Source: SIRX01 sp965213905
GTDB lineage: Bacteria; Actinomycetota; Rubrobacteria; Rubrobacterales; Rubrobacteraceae
Direction: 5' to 3'
Assembly: GCA_965213905.1 (NCBI GenBank)
Contig: OZ243922.1
Span: 2,604,001-2,668,000 of the forward strand
Length of the DNA stretch: 64,000 bases
The notes below the pieces were generated by a model. It was not told where the DNA came from, did no database searches, and worked only from the letters and a program-made list of their open reading frames with translations. Below, in pieces: positions 7,956 to 17,259 of the stretch (position 1 is the first letter of the stretch; each line of letters opens with the position of its first letter). Position numbers and translations under genes: made by a program.

Positions 7956-8635
7956 ACGAACAACAGTCATTCATGGATGCACAGTCTTTAAACCGACAAT
8001 TGTCCGATTTATATGAACCAGCAGTGGAGCACTTTGCACACGATTACTCACATTTCACTGGTTTGTCGCGTTTACTGCTGATCTGTGTTCCCGAAGCGTA
8101 CTTTCGATCTTCGGTAAAGCTAATGGTTGTAGGTCAGCAAACTTATGGATGGGAAAATAAGAATGAGCATACTGTAGACGCACTTATGAAAGAATACAAA
8201 GATTTCGACTTGAGCCGTGAGCGTCCGACAAGTGTCTTCTGGCAGGCGGCACATGAACTTCATAAGAAGCTAAATCCCGATGGTCCTGAACACGCATTCT
8301 TATGGTCGAATCTGGTCAAGGTAGATCAAAACCGTAGGCGCCCTCAACCAGAGATAGAAGCTGTGGTTAGTCAGTACGAGCTGCTACAAAAAGAAATAAA
8401 AATTACGAAACCTGATGTTGTGGTGTTCCTAACAGGCCCAAGTTACGATGAGAGACTTTACAATAGTTTTCCGGGCGCGATGCCAGAAGAGATTCTACCG
8501 GAACCGAAACTAAACAGATTGGATTATGAGCAGCTCCCAATGAACACCTTCCGAACATACCATCCAGGTTATTTGAGACGCTCAAAGCAGTGGAGCATCT
8601 TGGACGACATAATATCCTCTATTGATGCGAACTAA
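7952..8635 (+). CDS. Uracil-DNA-glycosylase-fold-like protein, AT-rich, probably acquired
   Basis: A 227-residue protein; its start is TTG 7952 (overlapping the clpS stop) or ATG 7973. Three blocks recall the UDG superfamily: KLMVVGQQTYGW, a hydrophobic strand then a polar loop where UDGs have GxDPY/GEAPG; VVVFLTGPSYDERL in the middle; and RTYHPGYLRRS near the C-terminus, like the HPS-type DNA-intercalating loop. Function is inferred only from this pattern. The codons are clearly AT-richer than every neighbour (AAA, TTA, GAT frequent), which points to horizontal transfer. A nuclease or restriction-linked role is an alternative. Confidence 0.55.
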   Translation: MNEQQSFMDAQSLNRQLSDLYEPAVEHFAHDYSHFTGLSRLLLICVPEAYFRSSVKLMVVGQQTYGWENKNEHTVDALMKEYKDFDLSRERPTSVFWQAAHELHKKLNPDGPEHAFLWSNLVKVDQNRRRPQPEIEAVVSQYELLQKEIKITKPDVVVFLTGPSYDERLYNSFPGAMPEEILPEPKLNRLDYEQLPMNTFRTYHPGYLRRSKQWSILDDIISSIDAN

Positions 8636-8668
8636 TTACTAACTCAAGCTCCTAAAATTGGAACCCTG

Positions 8669-9667
8669 TTAGCCCCCGATCTGGCTCATTGTTCGGTTGC
8701 GTGACTCTTCCGGGAGCGTGAGGCCCGCGGCTGGCTTTATCCCGGCCGTGTGCCATAGGACTTCGTGGATGGCCGGGATCGGGTTTTCGGAGCGGATGGC
8801 GTCTTTTACCGGCACGTCGAGGTCGGTAAGGAGGCAAGGGTGGATCTTGCCGTCCGCCGTCAGCCGCAGCCGGGAGCACCTGGCGCAGAACGGTTCGCTT
8901 ACCGGCGTTATGACACCGAAGGTGCCGGGGGCTCCGTCGAACTTGAACTCGTCCGCCGGGGCCGCCGGGTCTTCTTTTTCTACCGGCTTCAGGTCTCCGA
9001 GTTCTGCCTGGGCGCGGTCCAGGATCTCCTTGCCGGAGATGAAGAGCGAGCGGAAGCGGGAGCCGTCGGTGTCGCCGTTTAGGGGCATTAGCTCGATGAA
9101 ACGGGCGTGGATCGGGTATTCGAGCGTCAGCCTCGCCATGTCCGCTATCTCGTCGTCGTTTACCCCGCGCATCGCTACCGCGTTCAGTTTGACAGGCGAA
9201 AGCGGCGTCTTCAACGCGGCCATTACGGATTCCCAAACTTTCTCGAAGTGATCCCGGCGGGTTATGAACTGAAACTTTTCGGGCTGCAGCGTGTCCAGCG
9301 AGATGTTTATGCGGTCCAGGCCGGCTTCGACCAGGTCTTCTAGGTAGTCTTTCAGTAGGAAGCCGTTGGTGGTCATGGTTACGTCTTCGAAACCCATTTC
9401 TTTTAGCTGCTCGATGAACCACACGACGCCGCGCCGGACGAGCGGCTCACCGCCGGTAACGCGGACTTTTGTCACGCCCAGTTGCAGGCAGGCTTCGGCG
9501 AAGGTTAGCATCTCCTCCAGGGTTAGGATGTGGCTTTTGTCTTGGAAGACGATGTCTTCGGGCATACAGTATTGGCAGCGGAAGTTGCAGCGGTCGGTTA
9601 CGCTGATCCGCAGGTAGTCCATCTTGCGGTTGTAGGAGTCTGTTAGCTGTGTAAGGGTGGTTTTCAA
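8669..9667 (-). CDS. moaA: GTP 3',8-cyclase MoaA (molybdenum cofactor biosynthesis)
   Basis: Radical-SAM enzyme that, with MoaC, converts GTP to cyclic pyranopterin phosphate. The N-terminal cluster motif CNFRCQYC has Cys27, Cys31 and Cys34. GGEPL follows as the SAM-binding motif. The C-terminal cluster is FCARCSRLR followed by another Cys 14 residues on (HPC). The protein ends in Ile-Gly-Gly, the C-terminal double Gly that MoaA uses. At 332 residues it is normal length. The start is TTG 9667, fixed by AAAGGAGG 6-8 nt upstream. No other moa gene lies nearby. Confidence 0.95.
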   Translation of the reverse strand: MKTTLTQLTDSYNRKMDYLRISVTDRCNFRCQYCMPEDIVFQDKSHILTLEEMLTFAEACLQLGVTKVRVTGGEPLVRRGVVWFIEQLKEMGFEDVTMTTNGFLLKDYLEDLVEAGLDRINISLDTLQPEKFQFITRRDHFEKVWESVMAALKTPLSPVKLNAVAMRGVNDDEIADMARLTLEYPIHARFIELMPLNGDTDGSRFRSLFISGKEILDRAQAELGDLKPVEKEDPAAPADEFKFDGAPGTFGVITPVSEPFCARCSRLRLTADGKIHPCLLTDLDVPVKDAIRSENPIPAIHEVLWHTAGIKPAAGLTLPEESRNRTMSQIGG

Positions 9668-9908
9668 AACTTCCTCCTTTGGGGTTATTGTAAACTCTGA
9701 GAGGCCAAACGGCTGCCCTCGCCGCTCTCGACGTGAAATTTGGCCGGCCCTTACAATTACGGTCGAGTTGGCGTTAAACTGTCGCGATAGTCGGCGGAGC
9801 CGGAAGAGGTCTGCAGCTTTTGGGCAAGTCTTTTGTGGAGAAAGAAACTGTGAACCGCCGTCGGAACCTTGGCGGACATAGAGGAAGCCGCTGCTGACGG
9901 CTGCACTC

Positions 9909-12206
9909 GTGCTCGTCCCGCTGGTGCTGGCCTTGCTGGCCGCGCCCGTGGCGGTGCTCGCGGGAATGATCCGTAAGGAACTAGCGGCCCCGGCCGGCGC
10001 GGCGGTTACCGCGCTGGCGTTCGCCGCCGCTCTCTATAGCTGGCTCTCCGGCGGCGGGAGGGTAGACGTCCCGTGGGCGCCGACCCTGGATCTGCGCTTC
10101 GCGGTCGAGCTGGACGGGCTCGCCGCGCTTTATACGCTCCTCGCAACCGGTGTGGGATTTCTCGTGGTGGTCTACGCCTCCCGGTACATACCGCTGCACC
10201 TGCACCACGAGGACCGGCCCCAAGAGTATGCTGTCCGGTTCCAATTCTTTATTTTGCTTTTTATGGGGGCGATGGTCGGGCTCGCGATGGCCCAGGACCT
10301 TATCCTGATCTTCCTTTTCTGGGACCTCACCGCCATAGCTTCTTATTACCTGATCGGCTACGACGCCCATAAAGAAGAATCCCGTACCTCGGCCCTCATG
10401 GCCCTCTTGGTCACGGGCGTCACCGCCGTACTGCTGCTCATCGGAGCCCTGATGCTCTACGCCGCTTACGGAACTTTCTCCGTGCCGGAACTCTCGGAGG
10501 CGACGGAGCCCGGCCTACTCTTGATCGTTGCCGGCGGGCTCATAGCTATCGCCGGGCTCGCAAAGAGCGCCCAGGTCCCGTTTCAGTTCTGGCTGCCGCG
10601 GGCGATGGCCGCCCCGACGCCGGTTTCGGCATATCTGCATTCGGCGGCGATGGTGGCGGCCGGGGTACTGCTCATCGGACGGGTCTATCCGTTGATCCAG
10701 AAAAGCGAGTTCCTGCTCGGTGCTTTGACGGTTATCGGGGCGAGTTCGATACTGGTCGGCGGCCTGATCGCGTTGTCCCGCGACGTGCTCAAGCAACTCC
10801 TGGCCTACTCCACGATCTCCCAGTACGGTTACGTGGTTTTTATGTTCGGGATGGGTGGCAAGTACGGCGCGATGGGCGCCTCGTTCTACGTGATCGCGCA
10901 CGCCCTCGCAAAGAGCGCCCTCTTCCTGACCGCCGGTGCCGTTACGGAGGCGACCGGCGAAAACCAACTCTCCCGTATCGGCGGCCTGGCGCACCGGATG
11001 CCGCTGCTGGCCGCCTCCGCCGGGGCCGCCGCCGCAGGACTCGCCGCCGTGCCGCTGACCATCGGGTTTTTCAAAGACGAGTTATTGTTCGGGGCGGCGT
11101 TGGAGCAGGAAAGCTTTCTGTTCGTCGGGATGTCGCTGCTGGCGACGGTTCTAACGCTCACTTACACCTGGAGGTTCTGGAGCGGCATCTTTCTCGGGGA
11201 CGAACAGGGCGAGGTCGAGGGCATTCCGATGGCGCTCGTGCTGCCGATCACGGTGCTCGGGGTTCTGGTGCTTTTTGGGGGCATTGTCGTGAGTCCTTTC
11301 GAAGAGCTGGCCCGGGCCGCGGGCGAGGTTTCATACGCGGGGACCATAGACAGCGTAACGACCGCCTACAAACTGGACGCCCGGCCGGAGAACTTGCTGG
11401 CGTTGGCGACTTTCGGGCTCGGGGCGCTGGTCATTATTTCGACGCCGCTCTGGCAGGGGGCGGTAAATGCGTTTGCCCGGCTCGGGGAGAAGGTCGGGCC
11501 GGAGCGGGTTTACTTCGTTAGTTTGGAGAAGTTGAACCGCTTTTCCGACGTGATCCACCGAATCGAGGTGCGGGACACGCGGGAGCGGGTGGCGGCTATT
11601 CTGGTGCCGGCGGGAATACTCGTCGGGCTGGGCCTCATTTTTACCGGAACGGCCGGCGTCTACCAGTTCGGCGGTTTCGTGAGGGACGACTTCCCGCTGC
11701 TGCTCGCCCTGATCGGGGCCTCCACAGCCTCGGTAGCCACCTGTATCGTCCGAAAGCACGTTACCATGGTGCTGGTCATCTCGGCCGCCGGTTTCTCTAT
11801 CGCCGTCGCCTACGCCTTTTTCGGTGCGCCGGACGTGGCGCTGGTGGCGGTTCTGGTCGAGACCATCGTCACGCTCATAGTCCTCGGGGTGCTCAAGCTG
11901 ATCCCCTACGACGTTCTGCGCCGCGGGGCGCGGATACCGGTGCAGAACGCAAAGGCAAAGGCGGCGATCGCGGTGCTGGCCGGCGGGTTTATGTTCGCGA
12001 TAAGCTGGGCGACGCTCTCCCAGACGACCACGGAGGAGACCGTCGCCCAAGGGCTGCTGGAGCTCACGCCGGAGGCCCACGGCAAAGCCGCCGTAACGGT
12101 AATACTGGCGGACTTCCGGGGCCTGGATACGATGGGGGAAATCTCGGTGGTCGCCCTGGTGCTGCTCGGGATAGCCACCCTGCTCTGGCGCGGGAGGCTG
12201 CCGTGA
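9909..12206 (+). CDS. mrpA: Mrp Na+/H+ antiporter subunit A
   Basis: Largest subunit of the first Mrp complex, 765 residues, about 20 hydrophobic helices in the cytoplasmic membrane. Residues 1 to about 480 are the NuoL/ND5-like proton-channel part, with FFLFWDLTAIASYYLIGYD and QFWLPRAMAAPTPVSAYLHS. The latter is the classic TM7 Lys/Pro region of complex I antiporter subunits. The later part carries the MbhD/DUF4040-like stretch (FFGAPDVALVAVLVETIVT) and ends in the MbhE-like segment VILADFRGLDTMGEIS. The A subunit is therefore fused and not split, unlike the second cluster in this window. Start is GTG 9909; no strong ribosome site was seen. Confidence 0.95.
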   Translation: MLVPLVLALLAAPVAVLAGMIRKELAAPAGAAVTALAFAAALYSWLSGGGRVDVPWAPTLDLRFAVELDGLAALYTLLATGVGFLVVVYASRYIPLHLHHEDRPQEYAVRFQFFILLFMGAMVGLAMAQDLILIFLFWDLTAIASYYLIGYDAHKEESRTSALMALLVTGVTAVLLLIGALMLYAAYGTFSVPELSEATEPGLLLIVAGGLIAIAGLAKSAQVPFQFWLPRAMAAPTPVSAYLHSAAMVAAGVLLIGRVYPLIQKSEFLLGALTVIGASSILVGGLIALSRDVLKQLLAYSTISQYGYVVFMFGMGGKYGAMGASFYVIAHALAKSALFLTAGAVTEATGENQLSRIGGLAHRMPLLAASAGAAAAGLAAVPLTIGFFKDELLFGAALEQESFLFVGMSLLATVLTLTYTWRFWSGIFLGDEQGEVEGIPMALVLPITVLGVLVLFGGIVVSPFEELARAAGEVSYAGTIDSVTTAYKLDARPENLLALATFGLGALVIISTPLWQGAVNAFARLGEKVGPERVYFVSLEKLNRFSDVIHRIEVRDTRERVAAILVPAGILVGLGLIFTGTAGVYQFGGFVRDDFPLLLALIGASTASVATCIVRKHVTMVLVISAAGFSIAVAYAFFGAPDVALVAVLVETIVTLIVLGVLKLIPYDVLRRGARIPVQNAKAKAAIAVLAGGFMFAISWATLSQTTTEETVAQGLLELTPEAHGKAAVTVILADFRGLDTMGEISVVALVLLGIATLLWRGRLP

Positions 12207-12219
12207 GCCGGAGGCTACA

Positions 12220-12759
12220 ATGAAAGGCGTGCGCGAGGGAAGCCCCGGCGGCGTCCCGGCGGGCGTTACGAGCGTCATGACCCGGGTCGTCTCCCGGCTT
12301 CTCCTGATGCCGACGATGGCAACGGCGGCGGCCATCCTCATAAAAGGCTACGTCGAGGCGGGGGATGGGTTCTCGGCGGGCGTCGTCGTTTCTTTGGGGA
12401 TACTGATGCAGTATCTGGCTTTCGGGCGTGAGCAGGCCGAGAGGCTTCTGCCGCTGCGGGGCATCGGTTACCTGGCGTTCGTGGGGTTGCTCGTCACGCT
12501 GGCGGTAGCGTTCCGGCCGCTGTTCGTCGGCGAGCCGCTAATGACCCACTGGCCGCCGCCGGGTGATTCCGTAATCTACCTCGGCACGCTGGAGATCATA
12601 ACGGCCGTCGCCTTCGACATCGGGATATTCCTCCTGGTTATCGGCTACGGGACCGGGACCATAAGCCTCATCGCCCGGCTCGTCGCCCGCATCGAACGCC
12701 GCAGCCCGGAAGAAGAGCACCAGGACCCCGACGAAGCCTTCGGGAAGGGTGCCGGATGA
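12220..12759 (+). CDS. mrpB: Mrp antiporter subunit B (MnhB domain)
   Basis: Membrane subunit of 179 residues with four or five helices and the MnhB pattern: KGYVEAGDGFSAGVVVSLG, then a LGTLEIITAVAFDIGIFLLV helix. It has an acidic C-terminal tail. ATG 12220 is preceded by GGAGG at 12210-12214. The stop overlaps mrpC (ATGA). Confidence 0.93.
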   Translation: MKGVREGSPGGVPAGVTSVMTRVVSRLLLMPTMATAAAILIKGYVEAGDGFSAGVVVSLGILMQYLAFGREQAERLLPLRGIGYLAFVGLLVTLAVAFRPLFVGEPLMTHWPPPGDSVIYLGTLEIITAVAFDIGIFLLVIGYGTGTISLIARLVARIERRSPEEEHQDPDEAFGKGAG

Positions 12760-13160
12760 CGTTTATCATCTCGCTTGCCGTTTCTATAGTCTTCGGGGCC
12801 GGGGCGTTCCTGATCCTGCAGCGCAACCTGATCCGGGTGGTTATCGGGATACTGCTCATCTCGAACGCCGCCAACTTGTTTATCGTGTCGGCCGGCATTA
12901 CGCGGGGACGTGCCCCAATCTACCCGCTGGCCGAAAACGCCGAGACGAGCGACCCGCTCGTGCAGGCAATGGCTTTGACGGCCATCGTGATCGGCTCTAG
13001 CGTCGCCGCCCTGCTACTGGCCCTCAGCTACCGCCTCTACACCTCGCACAGCACGGTAGACCTGGAAGACATCGCGCGGGCCGAGGCCGAAGCCTCCGAA
13101 GCACTCGACCGGGGCGAAGAACCGGAGCTCATAGACGCCGACCGCGAGGAGCCGATTTGA
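12756..13160 (+). CDS. mrpC: Mrp antiporter subunit C (NuoK-like)
   Basis: NuoK/MnhC homologue of 134 residues with three helices; the conserved opening is FLILQRNLIRVVIGILLISN and the third helix is DPLVQAMALTAIVIGSSVAA. A charged C-terminal tail of about 35 residues, rich in Glu and Ala, extends beyond the usual family end. It overlaps both neighbours by 4 nt, so it is translationally coupled to mrpB and mrpD. Confidence 0.93.
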   Translation: MTFIISLAVSIVFGAGAFLILQRNLIRVVIGILLISNAANLFIVSAGITRGRAPIYPLAENAETSDPLVQAMALTAIVIGSSVAALLLALSYRLYTSHSTVDLEDIARAEAEASEALDRGEEPELIDADREEPI

Positions 13161-14548
13161 TCCTGATCTCGCTCTCCATTGGCCTTACCTGGATCTTCGG
13201 CACCATCCTGGCGATGCTCGACGGCCGCCGGCGCAGCGTGGGAATCCTCGCCCTGGCGGCCCTGGGGGCCAGCTTAGTCTCCGTCATCCTGCTGGCGATT
13301 CGGGTCTTCCAGGAAGGCACGGTCGTCTTCGTGGCGGGCGACTGGCCGCTGGGCCTCGGGATAGCGCTGCGGGCCGACGCCCTGGGCGTTACCTTCGCCG
13401 TAGTGTCGAGCGGGGTCGTCTTCGTTTCGCTGCTCTACGAGGTTATCCTGGGCGTCCGTTCGAGGACTTTCCCGGCCTTGATCCTGTTTCTAAACACCGG
13501 GCTCGTGGGGATCTTCCTGACCGGAGATATGTTCAACTTCTACGTCTTTTTCGAGATCGCGATGACGGCGGCCTACGTGCTGACGGGCTACCGGGAGCAG
13601 GACTACCAGGTGCGGGCGGCGTTTATCTTCGCCGTTATAAACCTTTTGGGATCGGTTATATTCCTGATCGGGGTCGCCGCCCTGTATCATATTACCGGAA
13701 CGCTGGACATGAGAATGGCCGCCGAGCGGGCGTTGGAGACCGGCGCCAACCCAACCCTCATTATTGCCACGGCGCTATTCGTGGCTTTCGGGTTGAAGAT
13801 CGGGCTGTTCCCGTTCCATTTCTGGTTGCCGGCCGTCTACGTCGGGAGCCACGCGCCGGTAGCGGCGATTTTGAGCGGCGCCCTGGCGAACATCGGCAGC
13901 TACGGCATTTTGCGTTTCGGCGGGTACATACTCCCCGACCAACTCGCGTTCGGGACGCCGGTACTGATGGTGTTGGGTGCGGCGAGCATTATCTACGGCG
14001 CCCACCAAGCCGTCTCCCGGCGTTCGCCGGTCGAGGTGATGGCGTACTCGGCTATCGGCCAGGCGGGGTACATCTTGATCGCCATTGCCATCGGTGGTCC
14101 GGTTGGGTATGCGGCGGCGGTGATTTACGCCGTGGTCAACTCGCTCAATAAGTTACTGGTCTTTCTGGCGACCGGGCTACGCGGTTGGATGGTCGGGGCG
14201 GCTTTTGCCATCGGGGCTTTTAGCATCGCGGGCGTGCCGCCGGCCGCCGGTTTCATTGGCAAGCTGGCGCTGTTTCGGGCCGCTATCGGGGTGGAGAGCC
14301 TCGCTGGAAGCGTGGCGTTGGTCGCTTTGATCTTCTTGGGCGGGGCTTTGTCGTTCGTGTATTCGTTCCAGATCTACCAGAGCGTCTACCTGAAGCCGGG
14401 CCGAATGGAAGGGGGCAAGCCGAGTTCGGCCGGCGCGCGGGTGCTGGTGGTCGCGTTGGCGGCGTTCCTGATCGGTCTAGGACTCTACCCCGAACCGCTA
14501 CTCTACGTCGGCGCACAGGCCGCGGAAGTACTGGTAGGGGGACCGTAG
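13157..14548 (+). CDS. mrpD: Mrp antiporter subunit D
   Basis: NuoM/NuoN-like antiporter subunit, 463 residues, about 14 helices. Visible features are FYVFFEIAMTAAYVLTGYRE (the conserved Glu of TM5) and FPFHFWLPAVYVGSHAPVAA (TM7 region). VNSLNKLLVFLATG supplies the Lys of the TM8 region. It starts at TTG 13157 within the mrpC stop. Confidence 0.94.
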   Translation: MILISLSIGLTWIFGTILAMLDGRRRSVGILALAALGASLVSVILLAIRVFQEGTVVFVAGDWPLGLGIALRADALGVTFAVVSSGVVFVSLLYEVILGVRSRTFPALILFLNTGLVGIFLTGDMFNFYVFFEIAMTAAYVLTGYREQDYQVRAAFIFAVINLLGSVIFLIGVAALYHITGTLDMRMAAERALETGANPTLIIATALFVAFGLKIGLFPFHFWLPAVYVGSHAPVAAILSGALANIGSYGILRFGGYILPDQLAFGTPVLMVLGAASIIYGAHQAVSRRSPVEVMAYSAIGQAGYILIAIAIGGPVGYAAAVIYAVVNSLNKLLVFLATGLRGWMVGAAFAIGAFSIAGVPPAAGFIGKLALFRAAIGVESLAGSVALVALIFLGGALSFVYSFQIYQSVYLKPGRMEGGKPSSAGARVLVVALAAFLIGLGLYPEPLLYVGAQAAEVLVGGP

Positions 14549-14550
14549 GC

Positions 14551-15042
14551 TTGAGGTACGTCGTCTTTACGCTGTTTCTTCTAACGCTCGTCTACCTGCT
14601 CGTCTTGGGAAGCTTCGCGCCGTGGGACATAGCAATAGGCGTTGTTATATCCGCGGCCCTGATCCTCATAACCCGGAAGTTTTCTTTCCGGGAGAAACCT
14701 TCTTCCTCGAACCTGTTGAGCCGCTTTCTGCACTTCTGGCCGTTCGTGGTGGCTGAGGTTTGGAGCATCATCACGGGGACGTGGGAGGTCGCGCTGGTCA
14801 CGCTGCATTTGAGGCCGTTGGTCAGCCCCGGGATTGTGGCCGTACCGATCGGTGAGCGGACCCCGACGGGGGTTGCGGTCTCGGCCCAGTGTACGACGCT
14901 CTCGCCGGGAACTTTCCTCGTGGACGTTGACTGGGAACAGGGCGTAATGCTGATCCACGCCCTGGACGCGAGCGACCCCGACCAGGTGCGCCGCGAACAC
15001 CAGGAGTTCTACGACAAGTGGCAGAGAAAGGTGTTTCCGTGA
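14551..15042 (+). CDS. mrpE: Mrp antiporter subunit E
   Basis: MnhE subunit, 163 residues. Two N-terminal helices are followed by a cytoplasmic domain with VALVTLHLRPLVSPGIVAV, AQCTTLSPGTFLVDVDWEQG and HALDASDPDQ, all typical of MrpE. TTG 14551 lies 2 nt after the mrpD stop. Confidence 0.93.
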   Translation: MRYVVFTLFLLTLVYLLVLGSFAPWDIAIGVVISAALILITRKFSFREKPSSSNLLSRFLHFWPFVVAEVWSIITGTWEVALVTLHLRPLVSPGIVAVPIGERTPTGVAVSAQCTTLSPGTFLVDVDWEQGVMLIHALDASDPDQVRREHQEFYDKWQRKVFP

Positions 15043-15070
15043 TTTTCATAGTGCTCGCAGGAGGTATGAG

Positions 15071-15337
15071 TTGCATACGATAGTTTTTTTCGCGGCGGCG
15101 GGTTGGATGACGGTGCTGCTGGTGGTAAGCGTGATCGCCACCATCCAGCTCCGGGATACGGCGGGCCGCATCCTGGCCCTCGACACCCTGACGCTCATAC
15201 TAGTCGGGCTACTGGTGCTCTTCTCCGACGCCTTCCAAACGGCATACTACCTGGACGCCGCCCTGATACTGGCGCTGCTGGCGTTCGTCAGCACCATCGC
15301 CGCGGCCCGCTACCACGGTGAGAGGAACATCTTCTAG
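15071..15337 (+). CDS. mrpF: Mrp antiporter subunit F
   Basis: Small three-helix subunit, 88 residues, with RDTAGRILALDTLTLILVGL matching the MnhF pattern of an Arg-rich loop followed by a helix. TTG 15071 is preceded by GCAGGAGG about 7 nt upstream. Its TAG stop shares a base with the GTG of mrpG. Confidence 0.92.
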   Translation: MHTIVFFAAAGWMTVLLVVSVIATIQLRDTAGRILALDTLTLILVGLLVLFSDAFQTAYYLDAALILALLAFVSTIAAARYHGERNIF

Positions 15338-15696
15338 TGGCCGCGATATTCCCCTGGGTGGCCGACGTACTCGTCGTCTTCGGTACGTTCATCGTGACCA
15401 TCGGGGTCTACGGCATAATCCGGATGCCCGACACCTTTACCCGGCTTCATGCCGCGAGTAAATCCGTGTTCTTGGGCCTCATAACGCTGCTTCTAGCATC
15501 GGTGTTCACGACGGACCAGGGCATCATACTGCGCGTTATTATGATCGCCTTTTTCCTCCTCATGACCACGCCGGTCTCCGCCCACGTGATCGGGAAGGCT
15601 TACTTCCAACGCCGCGGCAGGATGCGCGCCCCGGGCGCCGTAGACGAATCCGGGCAACGTTTGAACGAACCCGAGAATACGGAAGAAGCGCCCTAA
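15337..15696 (+). CDS. mrpG: Mrp antiporter subunit G
   Basis: MnhG/PhaG subunit, 119 residues, three helices, with the conserved YGIIRMPDTFTRLHAASKS loop and a MTTPVSAHVIGKAYF segment. It closes the mrpABCDEFG operon. The last 4 bases overlap, tail to tail, with the glycosyltransferase gene on the other strand. Confidence 0.93.
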   Translation: MAAIFPWVADVLVVFGTFIVTIGVYGIIRMPDTFTRLHAASKSVFLGLITLLLASVFTTDQGIILRVIMIAFFLLMTTPVSAHVIGKAYFQRRGRMRAPGAVDESGQRLNEPENTEEAP

Positions 15697-17246
15697 CTAC
15701 CGGCTAGACGGACTATCTTCTCCGCCAACGTATCCCACCCTAGATACTCGACGCTGTTGTTTCGCACCACCTGGGCGTAACCAGCCTGTTGCTCCGCCGG
15801 TAGAGAGAGGTAGCTCGACAGGGCGTCGGCTAAATTTTCTTCGAAGCTGTTCGTGCTTACACGGAGGTCGAATGGCAAACCTCGGCCGACGATGCCGCCC
15901 GCCTCGCGGAGACCGGAGTGATCCGCGACGAACGGCGGAACCCCGCTCGCCGCCGCCTCCGCCGCTACGAGCCCGAAGCTCTCCGGGAAGATAGACGGCA
16001 CCACCGCAACGTCCGCCGCCGGCAAGAGCTTCGCCAGCTCTTCGTGCTCCAGCGGCCCGACGAACTCTACGGCGTTCGAAATCCCTGCCGCGTCCCGGAG
16101 CAGTTCTTCGGGGATTGTGAAATGGTCCAGCGGCCCCGGTGGACCACGCTCGTACAACCGGCCCCCATCGGCTAGTAGTTCCAGGACGCGCCGGTCACCT
16201 TTGCTCATGGAAAGGGTGAGGGCTTCCAGCGCTTCCCGGAAGGTGCCGAAACCAACGATCAGGAGCCGGGCTCCCGTGCGCCGGTAGACGTGGGGAAAAG
16301 CCGAGATCAGGGCGTGTACACCCTTCGAAGCTATGAGTTTGCCGACGTAGATGACGAGCGGCGAGTCCGAATCCAAGAATGATTTTAGGCGCCCTCCAGC
16401 ATCCCGGTCGGGGTCGCGGGGCGCGTAAGTGTTGGAGATTGCGTGGATGCCTTCAGCTAAATCTTCGGCATCGGAAGGTTCGTTTTCGAGCAGTTCGCGC
16501 AGCGCGGCGGCGTGTTCCGGCCCGCGCCCCGAACCACCGTCCAGTTCTTCCAGGAAACGAGGGTCCAGTACGCCTGGGTGGAAGAGCTCCGTGTCTACGC
16601 CGCCCGGTAGGGCGAGAACTTTGTCCGCCATCTCGGGAAAGTCTTCCACGATGGTCCCGGCGCTATCTTCAGAAAGGACCAGTACGCGCCTCGCGCCCGC
16701 CAGTCCCTCGCGGGCCACTTCCAGGTAGAAGTTGCTCTTGCGGGCGACGTATTGCAGGGCGCTGCCGTGGACGATGCTCAAGTATGGCGTTTCCGTTTGC
16801 GTCAAGGCTCTACGGGAGATCAGGGGTCCCGGCACGGAATGGTTCGTGACGACCACGTCGGCCCCCACGTCGTCGAGTACGGATCTTATCGCGGCGACGT
16901 TGCACCGGGCATACTCCTCGAATTCTCCGACGGATATATCTAGAAAGGTCTTTACCCGCCACCCCGGATAATCGTCGTAGACGTAGACGGGCAGCAAGTC
17001 CCCGATAAGCGGCTGGTAGACCGCGCAACGCCCGCTGTAGAGGGTTTCCCGTTTTTCACGAAGCTCGACCCCTGATTCGTCCGCCGTATAGCGCTCGCTG
17101 ACGAAATCATAGTCCAGGGGGCGGGGTTCCTGGCAGAGGAGGCTTACTTCGTGGCCGGCATGTACCAGGGCGCGGCAGAGGTTCTGCACGTAGACGTTGC
17201 TCCCGGAGCCGGAGAGCATGTAACCGTGTGTAACGACCAACTTCAC
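15693..17246 (-). CDS. GT4-family glycosyltransferase (GT-B fold)
   Basis: Nucleotide-sugar glycosyltransferase of 517 residues. The N-terminal Rossmann domain starts KLVVTHGYMLSGSGSNVYV, with the Gly-rich acceptor loop. The C-terminal domain shows LPGGVDTELFHPG, IYVGKLIASKGVHALISAF and the donor-binding SIFPESFGLVAAEAAASGVP (the E-x7-E motif). The acceptor is unknown; glycolipid or trehalose/glucosylglycerate-type routes are possible. GTG 17246 has no ribosome site but a TATTCT box 7 nt upstream, suggesting a leaderless mRNA. It sits between two ion-transport operons without evident functional link. Confidence 0.88.
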   Translation of the reverse strand: MKLVVTHGYMLSGSGSNVYVQNLCRALVHAGHEVSLLCQEPRPLDYDFVSERYTADESGVELREKRETLYSGRCAVYQPLIGDLLPVYVYDDYPGWRVKTFLDISVGEFEEYARCNVAAIRSVLDDVGADVVVTNHSVPGPLISRRALTQTETPYLSIVHGSALQYVARKSNFYLEVAREGLAGARRVLVLSEDSAGTIVEDFPEMADKVLALPGGVDTELFHPGVLDPRFLEELDGGSGRGPEHAAALRELLENEPSDAEDLAEGIHAISNTYAPRDPDRDAGGRLKSFLDSDSPLVIYVGKLIASKGVHALISAFPHVYRRTGARLLIVGFGTFREALEALTLSMSKGDRRVLELLADGGRLYERGPPGPLDHFTIPEELLRDAAGISNAVEFVGPLEHEELAKLLPAADVAVVPSIFPESFGLVAAEAAASGVPPFVADHSGLREAGGIVGRGLPFDLRVSTNSFEENLADALSSYLSLPAEQQAGYAQVVRNNSVEYLGWDTLAEKIVRLAGS

Positions 17247-17253
17247 TCACCGG

Positions 17254-17259
17254 AGAATA
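17254..17259 (-). promoter_or_regulatory. -10 box for leaderless glycosyltransferase transcript
   Basis: TATTCT on the minus strand, ending 7 nt before GTG 17246. No clear -35 was found. Confidence 0.4.

Noticed and set aside
9668..9908. Possible molybdenum-cofactor riboswitch between moaA and mrpA
   Set aside because: I could not find the conserved helices of that class; only a ribosome site for moaA is clear.
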